NCBI GenBank assembly: GCA_023443125.1
Contig: JAEZVO010000026.1
Coordinates: 1 to 19,911, forward strand
Length of the DNA: 19,911 nucleotides
Source of the DNA: Actinomycetes bacterium
Lineage (GTDB): Bacteria; Actinomycetota; Actinomycetes; Propionibacteriales; Propionibacteriaceae
Direction: 5' to 3'
Part shown: positions 1-5,428 of the stretch, piece after piece
Layout: each line of letters starts with the position of its first letter
Position numbering within the stretch: position 1 is the stretch's first letter
Made by a program: the position numbers and the translations under genes
The notes under the pieces: model-generated
The model's input: the letters and a program-made list of their open reading frames with translations, nothing else
What the model was told of the DNA's origin: nothing
Databases searched by the model: none

Positions 1-30
1 AGAGCCCGCCACAACAGCCATGATCACTAA
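1..30 (+). other. Possible 3' end of a truncated reading frame at the window edge
   Basis: The first ten codons are open and end at TAA (28-30), giving the tail ARHNSHDH. This could be the end of a gene cut by the window edge. A transposase would fit, because insertion-element-like tandem repeats begin 30 bases later. The tail is too short to recognise, and random sequence gives such a stretch easily, so this is only a possibility. Confidence 0.15.
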
Positions 31-59
31 ACGACGCGTCGACATACCCGAGCGATATA

Positions 60-117
60 CCGATGTCGTGAGACATGCTATTCCGATGTCTTGAGACACC
101 CTATTCCGATGTCTTGA
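60..117. repeat. 23-bp tandem direct repeat, about 2.5 copies
   Basis: Two full 23-bp units (60-82 and 83-105) and a partial third (106-117) share the core ccgatgtc(t/g)tga, and the two full units go on to gaca..ctatt. Units one and two differ at only three positions. Each full unit contains a small dyad: ATGTC-N4-GACAT at 63-76 and TGTC-N4-GACA at 87-98. Arrays of this kind occur at the ends of some actinobacterial IS481/IS3-type elements, where they may be transposase-binding sites. Assignment to an IS edge is an inference; no transposase is visible. Confidence 0.6.
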
Positions 118-181
118 ACCAGGACACTGTCAGCCCGACCACGGGCGCCAGCCTGAGTTCTCCGGCTGTTGAACCTGCAGA
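118..181. other. Intergenic stretch with no recognisable gene
   Basis: Between the tandem repeats and the first REP-like unit no open frame has a plausible ribosome binding site or family resemblance. Together with the repeats on both sides, the first 372 bases contain no supported gene. Confidence 0.5.
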
Positions 182-219
182 TGGTTGAGTAGCCCGCGAA
201 GCGGGCGTATCGAAACCAC
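182..219 (+). repeat. REP-like palindromic repeat, forward copy 1
   Basis: The unit reads tGGTTGAGTA, then a variable hairpin GCCCGC-gaa-GCGGGC (192-206), then gTATCGAAACCac. The flanking GGTTGAGTA and TATCGAAACC blocks are constant between copies, whereas the central stem changes sequence but keeps pairing. Compensatory variation of this kind marks a REP/BIME-like element and not a protein-coding remnant. Confidence 0.75.
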
Positions 220-225
220 ACCTGG

Positions 226-265
226 ATGATTTCGACTCGCGGGCTGCGCCCGCGGCTCAATCATC
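226..265 (-). repeat. REP-like palindromic repeat, inverted copy 2
   Basis: Read on the minus strand this is gatGATTGAG, a CGCGGGC-gca-GCCCGCG stem, then TCGAAATCAt. It is the same element as the copy at 182-219, inverted and separated from it by six bases. The pair therefore forms a BIME-like unit able to fold as one long structure. Confidence 0.7.
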
Positions 266-287
266 GAGCCCGGGCAGCCCTTCCTGG

Positions 288-323
288 TGGTTGAGTAGCG
301 CCGAAGGCGCGTATCGAAACCAC
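288..323 (+). repeat. REP-like palindromic repeat, forward copy 3
   Basis: This is a third unit, tGGTTGAGTA-GCGCC-gaa-GGCGC-gTATCGAAACCac. It has the same constant blocks as copy 1 and a different but still self-complementary central stem. It ends eight bases before the 33-bp direct repeat. Confidence 0.75.
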
Positions 324-330
324 GACAGCT

Positions 331-363
331 AGATCAAGTCCGTGGCTCGTCCACCCACCACGA
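331..363 (+). repeat. 33-bp direct repeat, left copy
   Basis: Thirty-three bases beginning agatcaagtccgtggctcgt recur without a mismatch at 904-936. The two copies bracket the GNAT gene. The left copy ends nine bases before the TTG start and supplies the first bases of the purine-rich GAGGG that precedes it. Inside the repeat GTGG and CCAC can pair around a short loop. Possible explanations are a cassette insertion, a duplicated regulatory site, or a recombination scar. Confidence 0.85.
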
Positions 364-372
364 GGGTATCGA

Positions 373-891
373 TTGCACATACTCCCAGCGGGTGGTCTAC
401 TTAGGTGCACGCTCAATGCCGTCAGGATCCGTCCGCTCTCCGTCGACGATGCACCCGCGATGGCGGAAGTGCTGAGCGCAGCATTGCTCTACGAGTTTAT
501 TGGCGGCTCGCCGCCATCGGCAGCGGAGCTCGCAAGGCGCTATTCGGTACAGGTTGTCGGCGTGTCGCCGGATGGGCAGGAACAGTGGATCAATGAGGTG
601 GTCGTTCTTGAACCCCATGACCGGCCTATCGGCTACGTGCAGGCGACCATTCCCAGCGCTGGTGGCCCGGCGGAGATTGCCTGGGTGATCGGTGAAGCAT
701 GGCAAGGGCACGGGTACGCCACCCGAGCGGCACAGCTCCTCGTGGAGCTTCTGGTTGGACGAGGCGTGACCGAGCTGGCCCACATCCACCCCGATAACAG
801 TGCCTCGCAAAAGATCGCACAACGACTGGGGTTACAACCGACGAATCTCATCGTTGAAGGCGAGACCCGCTGGGAAGGGCCCTGCGGGTAA
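373..891 (+). CDS. GNAT family N-acetyltransferase
   Basis: This is a 172-residue GNAT-fold protein predicted to transfer an acetyl group from acetyl-CoA to an unidentified amine. Motif A is clear at residues 105-121, with the acetyl-CoA pyrophosphate-binding loop W-Q-G-H-G-Y-A-T. Motif B follows as HIHPDNSASQKIAQRLGL (137-154), typical of the RimJ/RimL-like branch. The start is TTG at 373, with GAGGG six bases upstream; it is the only usable start before the family's conserved VRIRPLSVDDA segment. Most relatives would begin at that valine (residue 17), but the codon here is GTC, which is not a start, so the first 16 residues may be a secondary extension. The gene is framed by the 33-bp direct repeat, which suggests that it moved here as a unit. 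The substrate cannot be inferred. Confidence 0.85.
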   Translation: MHILPAGGLLRCTLNAVRIRPLSVDDAPAMAEVLSAALLYEFIGGSPPSAAELARRYSVQVVGVSPDGQEQWINEVVVLEPHDRPIGYVQATIPSAGGPAEIAWVIGEAWQGHGYATRAAQLLVELLVGRGVTELAHIHPDNSASQKIAQRLGLQPTNLIVEGETRWEGPCG

Positions 892-903
892 GGCCCGAAA
901 CAC

Positions 904-936
904 AGATCAAGTCCGTGGCTCGTCCACCCACCACGA
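904..936 (+). repeat. 33-bp direct repeat, right copy
   Basis: This is identical over all 33 bases to 331-363. It begins 12 bases after the GNAT stop codon and ends 38 bases before the next start codon. Homology stops sharply on both sides, which excludes a longer duplicated segment. Confidence 0.85.
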
Positions 937-961
937 ACCTGATCTATCTTCGCCCCGCGCG

Positions 962-967
962 TAGTCT
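962..967 (+). promoter_or_regulatory. Candidate leaderless -10 (TAGTCT)
   Basis: TAGTCT ends seven bases before the ATG at 975. This would place transcription initiation at or next to the start codon. No Shine-Dalgarno sequence is present, and the same geometry recurs at brnQ, lnt and lpdA. Confidence 0.4.
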
Positions 968-974
968 TGCGGGT

Positions 975-1289
975 ATGACGCTCAAAGACTCAGACCAAGT
1001 GAAGACCGCCCCGCTCGTCGCGCTCGGGCTGTGCGGCGGGTTCGCGGTTGCGCGAGAATCCGGCATCCGTGCGCTTGGAGGTGCGGTGCTCGCCGGCGCC
1101 GGGCTGTACGCGGGACGAACCTGGTTGCGCAAAGGGGGAGTGGGGAAGACCGCACTGCTGACCGCCCTCTATCTGGGCGGGTTCGGCTACTCCCACAAGC
1201 TGGCCAAAAAGATTGGCGCCTGGCCATCCGTGCTTGCTGTCACCGCCGTCGCAGCAGGCGCAGCGCACTGCCTCGTGGATGAGGAGTAG
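975..1289 (+). CDS. Small membrane protein of unknown function
   Basis: This is a 104-residue protein that I do not assign to a named family. After a short polar N terminus (MTLKDSDQVK) it is hydrophobic and rich in Gly and Ala. There are about three or four candidate membrane segments, roughly residues 11-27, 33-47, 59-72 and 83-99, separated by short basic loops (RTWLRKGG, HKLAKKIG). ATG 975 is preferred over an upstream in-frame GTG at 915, which would add a 20-residue non-conserved-looking extension lying inside the 33-bp repeat. A TAGTCT box seven bases before the ATG supports a leaderless transcript. The gene stands alone between the 33-bp repeat and a REP-like pair. The composition is coding-like, but the function is unknown. 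Confidence 0.6.
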   Translation: MTLKDSDQVKTAPLVALGLCGGFAVARESGIRALGGAVLAGAGLYAGRTWLRKGGVGKTALLTALYLGGFGYSHKLAKKIGAWPSVLAVTAVAAGAAHCLVDEE

Positions 1290-1305
1290 TGGCGCCGCTT
1301 CTCGG

Positions 1306-1342
1306 TGGTTGAGTAGCGAGCGCAGCTCGCGTATCGAAACCC
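1306..1342 (+). repeat. REP-like palindromic repeat, forward copy 4
   Basis: This is tGGTTGAGTA, a GCGAGC-gca-GCTCGC stem, then gTATCGAAACC. It has the same constant blocks as the copies at 182 and 288 with another covarying stem. It lies 16 bases after the small membrane protein stop. Confidence 0.75.
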
Positions 1343-1352
1343 CGTCGGGGGA

Positions 1353-1392
1353 ATGATTTCGACACGCCGCCTTCGGCGACGGCTCAATCATC
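1353..1392 (-). repeat. REP-like palindromic repeat, inverted copy 5
   Basis: On the minus strand this reads gatGATTGAG, a stem made of GTCGCCGAAGGCGGC, then GTCGAAATCAt. With copy 4 it forms a second forward/inverted pair of the same design as copies 1 and 2. It sits between the convergent ends of the membrane protein gene and yqeY, where it could also serve as a bidirectional terminator. Confidence 0.7.
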
Positions 1393-1407
1393 TGATGGTG
1401 CGCTGCG

Positions 1408-1875
1408 TCACCCGGCCAGGGCCTGCTTCACCTTTGCTGCGACGGTGGCGCCCTCGGCGCGACCGCTCACCTTCGCATTCACGGCCTTCATGATCTGGCC
1501 CATCTGCTTCATCGTGGGCTTCTCGCCCGACGCGTCGGCAGCCGCTTGCACCTCGTCGGCGATGATCTGGTCGAGTTCCTCGTCGGTGAGCATGGCAGGG
1601 AGGTACTTAGAGAGCACCTCGGCCTCCGCAGTTTCGGCCTCCGCCAACTCGGGGCGACCACCATCGATGTACGCCTGAGCGGAATCCTTCCGGGCGCGCA
1701 CCTCGCGCTGCAGCACCGACACCTCTTCGTCCTCGGTGAGTTCGCGGGCGACGTCGCCAGCAACTTTCTCCTTCTTCAGCGCGGCAATGGCCATGCGCAG
1801 CGTGGTGGTGAGGGTCTTGTCTTTGGCGCGCATGGCGGCAACCATGTCGTCGTGGATCTGCTTCTCGAGGCTCAT
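1408..1875 (-). CDS. yqeY: GatB/YqeY domain-containing protein
   Basis: This is a complete 155-residue YqeY family protein. The N terminus MSLEKQIHDDMVAAMRAKDK, the segment TLRMAIAALKKEKV, the acidic ELTEDEEVSVLQREVRARKDS and the C-terminal MKQMGQIMKAVNAKVSGRAEG are typical of the family. It is a stand-alone relative of the helical C-terminal domain of the amidotransferase subunit GatB. A role in amidation of mischarged tRNA has been proposed from this relationship but not proven. ATG 1875 is supported by AGGAG six bases upstream on the minus strand. The gene diverges from brnQ over about 85 bp. It is normally a single-copy housekeeping gene, and nothing here looks damaged. Confidence 0.93.
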   Translation of the reverse strand: MSLEKQIHDDMVAAMRAKDKTLTTTLRMAIAALKKEKVAGDVARELTEDEEVSVLQREVRARKDSAQAYIDGGRPELAEAETAEAEVLSKYLPAMLTDEELDQIIADEVQAAADASGEKPTMKQMGQIMKAVNAKVSGRAEGATVAAKVKQALAG

Positions 1876-1947
1876 CTATGGCTCCTAATCACTAGTACGG
1901 CCTTCATTTTTCCACACCCCAACAAGCGCGACGTCTTGAACATAGGG

Positions 1948-1953
1948 CATAGT
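1948..1953 (+). promoter_or_regulatory. Candidate leaderless -10 for brnQ (CATAGT)
   Basis: CATAGT lies seven bases before the GTG at 1961, and no Shine-Dalgarno sequence precedes that start. The spacing matches the TAGAGT-N7-ATG arrangement at lpdA. No convincing -35 is visible. Confidence 0.35.
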
Positions 1954-1960
1954 CACCTAC

Positions 1961-3307
1961 GTGAATAGGAACCCGGCGCCACGAACACTGCGAATCCTCG
2001 AGTCTCTTCTGTTGGGTTCGCTCACATTCGTGTTGTTTTCTTTTGGCGCGGGCAACCTAATTTTTCCTGTGTCGCTCGGACTGCAGGCCGGCAACAATGT
2101 GGTTCCCGCTGCGCTCGGCTTCCTCGTCGCGGCAGTGGGCATCCCTGTCCTCGGCGTCATTGCGACCGCTGCAGCAGGCACCCGCAGTTTGCCCGAGCTT
2201 GCATCACGGGTGCACCCCGTGTTCGCGACGGTGTTTACCTGCGCGCTCTACCTCACGATCGGCCCGTTCTTTGCGATACCCCGCACAGCCACCGTGTCGT
2301 AGGAGATCGCGTTCGGCAGCTCGGACGGCACGGGAAATGCTCTCGCGCTGGCGGCGTTCAGTGCGGTGTTTTTCATACTCGTACTGGTCGCTGCCCTTCG
2401 CCCTGGGCGCATTCTCGACATCGTCGGCAAGTTCCTCACACCCATCTTCCTCGTGCTCCTCGGCGTGCTCCTCGTCGCCGCCTTTCTTGCCCCGGCAGCC
2501 CCAGCGCCGGACCCCGTCGGGGCTTATGCCTCGCACGCGACGGCTCGTGGCATTCTCGATGGCTACAACACGATGGATGGGCTCGCTTCCCTCGCGTTCG
2601 CCATCATCGTGATCGAGTCCGCGCGCAAGCTCGGGGTCATGGGCAAGGGGCGCATCGCAACCGAAGTGACCAAGGCAGGTGCCGTTGCCGCCGTCGCGAT
2701 GGGCGCGATCTACCTCGCACTAGCGGTGCTGGGATCGCGCATGACTGAGCTGGTGGCCCGCGACACTAACGGGGCGGTGGCGCTGGCGACGATGTCACGC
2801 TGGTTGTTCGGCAGCACGGGGCATGTGCTCGCCGCGCTGATTATGTTCGTCGCGTGTTTGAAGACCGCGATCGGCCTCATCGTCGCTAGCGCTGAAACCT
2901 TCTCGCTCATGTTTCCCCGGCTCGGGAGCCAGCGACGGTGGGCCATCGGGTTTACGGTCTGGTCGCTCATCATGGCGAATCTCGGGCTCGACACCATCAT
3001 CCATGCAGCCGTCCCGGTGCTCCCGGTGCTCTATCCCATGGCCATCGTGCTCATCGTGCTCGGCTTGCTGGACCGTTTCGTGGCGGGTAAGGCATCCATC
3101 CACTGGATGCCAGTCCTCTTCGCGGGCTTGGCTTCACTCGCGACGGTGCTCGTCACCGCTGGCTGGTTGCCCAGCGGCGCGTGGACGCGCCTGCTTCCCG
3201 GGTTCGACTTGGGGTTTGGGTGGGTGCTCCCCGCGGCAGTGGGGTTCCTCGTCGGGGGAGTGGTCAGCGTTTGGCGACGCTCGCCAAGCTCGCGATCCAT
3301 ACACTGA
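1961..3307 (+). pseudogene. brnQ: Branched-chain amino acid carrier BrnQ, interrupted by an in-frame TAG
   Basis: Read through one stop, this frame encodes about 448 residues, the normal length of the BrnQ/LIVCS family of sodium-coupled leucine/isoleucine/valine importers with 12 membrane segments. Family hallmarks lie on both sides of the break: FGAGNLIFPVSLGLQAGNNV near the N terminus, GPFFAIPRTATVS just before it, and GYNTMDGLASLAFAIIVIES after it. TAG 2300-2302 falls directly after ATVS, where relatives carry an aromatic residue, usually Tyr or Phe before Glu/Thr. One substitution in a Tyr codon (TAT or TAC) would produce it. The remaining 335 codons are undamaged, so the lesion is recent or a base-calling error. 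Downstream translation could only restart at internal codons such as ATG 2366, which would lose the first three to four segments. The 3' end overlaps the convergent ctaA-like gene by 44 bp. Confidence 0.88.
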
Positions 3308-4169
3308 CGCAGAACGTCGCTGCCGCTAGCGCGGCGTACCAAGCCTTCACCGTGAGGTCAGCGCCGTGTGCGACGACGGTGAGCCCCATCGCCACCTCAC
3401 ACACCACCAGCACCGCCAGCACGGCACCAAACACGCGGGTATCGCTGCGGCGCAGGACTTGCACCGCCACCAGCGAGGTAAGTACCGCAGCCACGCCGCC
3501 CAGCACCAGACGCACCCACTGCCAGGCCACACTGCCATCAGCCTCGATGACGCGCCACACCGGCCAACTCATGCAGCGGGTGAGCGAACCGGAACCCGCC
3601 ACCAGCACGCTGCAGATGTGGAACGCGAACAGTGCTCCAACAGCACCCCAGGCTAGGCGTCCAGTAGTGCCTGGCTGCCACCGTCGGGGATACCGCAGTA
3701 CGCACACGGTTGCCACGGTGATCGCGACGAGCGCGATAAGGCTGGCCCCGAGATCGAAGGCGGCCCAAGCTTTCGAGATGCCAACCTTCACCGTCAGCAT
3801 CCCCAGCACACCAGCGATCATGGCGCCGACGAACGCCACCCACGGCAGCACCCTGACCAGCGGATCTTTCACGCGGAGCCCGACGATCGCCGCGGCCAGC
3901 AGGAGCGGGCCACAGCTGACGGCGACCACTCTGTGCACAAATTCCAGAATGGGGTTAAGCTGCGCTTCCGGCGCGATCTGACCGACGTAGCAGCCCGGCC
4001 AGTTCGGGCACGCAGCACTGGAGTCCGTCGAGCACACCACCGAACCCAAGGCCACCGCGGCGAAGGTGATGATCGTGGCAGCGACGAACACCGCCCTCGC
4101 CACAGCTCCAGGCACCGCACCCTGCTCCACTTGACCTACCTCCTGCTCGTCATGGCGTACCCCCGACAT
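3264..4169 (-). CDS. CtaA/COX15-like heme A synthase family membrane protein, degenerate ligands
   Basis: This is a 301-residue protein with about eight membrane segments. It belongs to the CtaA/COX15 family, whose authentic members oxidise heme O to heme A for cytochrome oxidase. The N-terminal half keeps the family signatures: a cysteine pair CPNWPGC (C54, C60) and E76-x-x-H79-R in LEFVHR. The other expected heme-ligand positions appear to be lost. After the GMLTV segment the helix reads AAFDLGASL (D139 where His is usual), the second-half xxHRxxA position is WQWVRLVLG (V219), and the last helix reads KAWYAALAA (W277). Three of four canonical histidines therefore seem replaced, and true heme A synthesis is doubtful. 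ATG 4169 has GAGGGG nine bases upstream. It converges on brnQ and diverges from the sbcD-like gene. Confidence 0.72.
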   Translation of the reverse strand: MSGVRHDEQEVGQVEQGAVPGAVARAVFVAATIITFAAVALGSVVCSTDSSAACPNWPGCYVGQIAPEAQLNPILEFVHRVVAVSCGPLLLAAAIVGLRVKDPLVRVLPWVAFVGAMIAGVLGMLTVKVGISKAWAAFDLGASLIALVAITVATVCVLRYPRRWQPGTTGRLAWGAVGALFAFHICSVLVAGSGSLTRCMSWPVWRVIEADGSVAWQWVRLVLGGVAAVLTSLVAVQVLRRSDTRVFGAVLAVLVVCEVAMGLTVVAHGADLTVKAWYAALAAATFCVSVWIASLASVAKR

Positions 4170-4250
4170 GCTAGGAAGCCCCTCGATGACTGCTGCAGCC
4201 GGGTCACCACAAGCGCGCCAGCGGCCATCGCGAAGAACTGTCAGAGGCAG

Positions 4251-4290
4251 TTGTTAGGCTTCCAAGCAATCGATACAGCTCTGCGAGGAG
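4251..4290 (+). promoter_or_regulatory. Possible promoter and strong RBS of the sbcD-like gene
   Basis: TTGTTA (4251-4256) and GATACA (4272-4277) could form a -35/-10 pair, but the 15-bp spacer is short. GAGGAG (4285-4290) lies seven bases before the GTG at 4298 and fixes that start. The rest of the 128-bp divergent region from 4170 shows no clear operator. Confidence 0.35.
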
Positions 4291-4297
4291 GCGGCCC

Positions 4298-5428
4298 GTG
4301 AAGTTCATCGCAACAGGCGATTGGCAGCTCGGCATGACCGCGCATTATCTCGACGATCAGGCACGCCCGCGATACCTGGAGGCCCGGTTCGAGGCTGTGC
4401 GGCACATCGGGGCGTTGGCTGACGAACACGGGGCTGAGTTCGTCGTCGTATGCGGCGACGTGTTCGAATCCAACCAACTCGATCGACGAGTGCTGGCGCA
4501 GGCGTTTGAGGCCATGCGCGCCATCGCTGTTCCCCTGGTGCTGGTTCCCGGCAATCATGATCCACTGGATGCTTCCTCCATCTATAACTCGCAGGCGTTC
4601 CAGCAGCGTTGTCCCAGTCACGTTCACGTGCTTCGCAGCAGCCAGCCGTTTGCGGTGTGCGAGGGCGTCGAAATTGTGGGAGCGCCCTGGAAATCGAAAC
4701 GCCCGCTCACAGATCTGCTGGGCGAGGCCATCGACGGCCTCGAGCCGCCGTCGGGCAGCGTTGTCCGCGTGCTCGCCGGGCATGGGGCAGCGTCAACCCT
4801 CAACCCAGACCCAGACGAACCCTCTACCTTCGACGTCGCACGGCTCGCTCAGGCGCTGGACGACGGCCTGATCCACTTCGTCGCGGTAGGCGACAAACAC
4901 TCCACCACCCAAGTAGCCGACGGCATTTGGTACCCCGGCACACCCGAGGTCACGAGCCGACGCGAACCGGATCCGGGCAACGTATTGCTGGTCGATGTGC
5001 AACCAGAAGGAGTCACCGTCGAGACGTTGCACGTCGGGCAGTGGCAATTTCTCGTCGTGGAAGCCACACTCGGCTCCGGCACCGACGTGGAGGCCCTCGC
5101 TCGACGCCTGGAAAGCATCGAGCACAAGTCGCGCACCGCGGTGTGGCTACGGCTATCGGGCACTCTCACGACGGTGCAGCATGCACAGTTCGAAGCGGCG
5201 CTCGACGATCTCGCGCATCTCTTCGCAAAACTCAGCATCTGGGAACGCCACAACGACCTAGCGGTGATTCCCGACGATGCCGACTTCTCCGACCTCGGCC
5301 TCACCGGGTTTGCCGACGACGCGCTGCAGGAACTCATCCAACGTGCGACCAGCGACGACGATGACGACGCCGGGGCAGCACACGACGCCCTCAGCTTGCT
5401 GTACCGCTTCGCAGGAGGCGCACGATGA
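4298..5428 (+). CDS. SbcD/Mre11-like metallophosphoesterase (DNA repair nuclease subunit)
   Basis: This is a 376-residue calcineurin-like phosphoesterase, related to SbcD/Mre11/YhaO, predicted to be the nuclease partner of the ATPase encoded next. Motifs in order are GDWQLG (D8, Q10), GDVFE (D54), GNHD (N86, H87), GHG (H162) and GDKH (D199, H201). Two differ from classical Mre11/SbcD: DxH is D-W-Q here, and the last GHxH is GDKH. As I recall, some actinobacterial relatives have a GDRHS motif at the second site, so the change may mark a subfamily and not decay. The C-terminal ~150 residues, with acidic patches (DDDDDAGAAHD), probably contact the ATPase. GTG 4298 has GAGGAG seven bases upstream. 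The stop overlaps the next start as GATGA, implying translational coupling. Confidence is high for the fold and lower for the substrate. Confidence 0.87.
   Translation: MKFIATGDWQLGMTAHYLDDQARPRYLEARFEAVRHIGALADEHGAEFVVVCGDVFESNQLDRRVLAQAFEAMRAIAVPLVLVPGNHDPLDASSIYNSQAFQQRCPSHVHVLRSSQPFAVCEGVEIVGAPWKSKRPLTDLLGEAIDGLEPPSGSVVRVLAGHGAASTLNPDPDEPSTFDVARLAQALDDGLIHFVAVGDKHSTTQVADGIWYPGTPEVTSRREPDPGNVLLVDVQPEGVTVETLHVGQWQFLVVEATLGSGTDVEALARRLESIEHKSRTAVWLRLSGTLTTVQHAQFEAALDDLAHLFAKLSIWERHNDLAVIPDDADFSDLGLTGFADDALQELIQRATSDDDDDAGAAHDALSLLYRFAGGAR

Noticed and set aside
60..117. CRISPR array
   Set aside because: The 23-bp units are strictly adjacent without spacers, number fewer than three, and no cas gene is present.
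373..423. GTC 421 as the true GNAT start
   Set aside because: It matches the place where relatives would begin, but GTC is not a recognised start codon and TTG 373 has a well-spaced GAGGG.
331..936. Integrase attachment sites of a phage or integrative element
   Set aside because: There is no integrase, tRNA gene or mobility gene inside or beside the 573-bp unit; a simple cassette or duplicated element is a better description.
2300..2302. TAG read as an amino acid in brnQ (recoding)
   Set aside because: TAG ends several other genes in the window at normal lengths, and no recoding signal is visible nearby.
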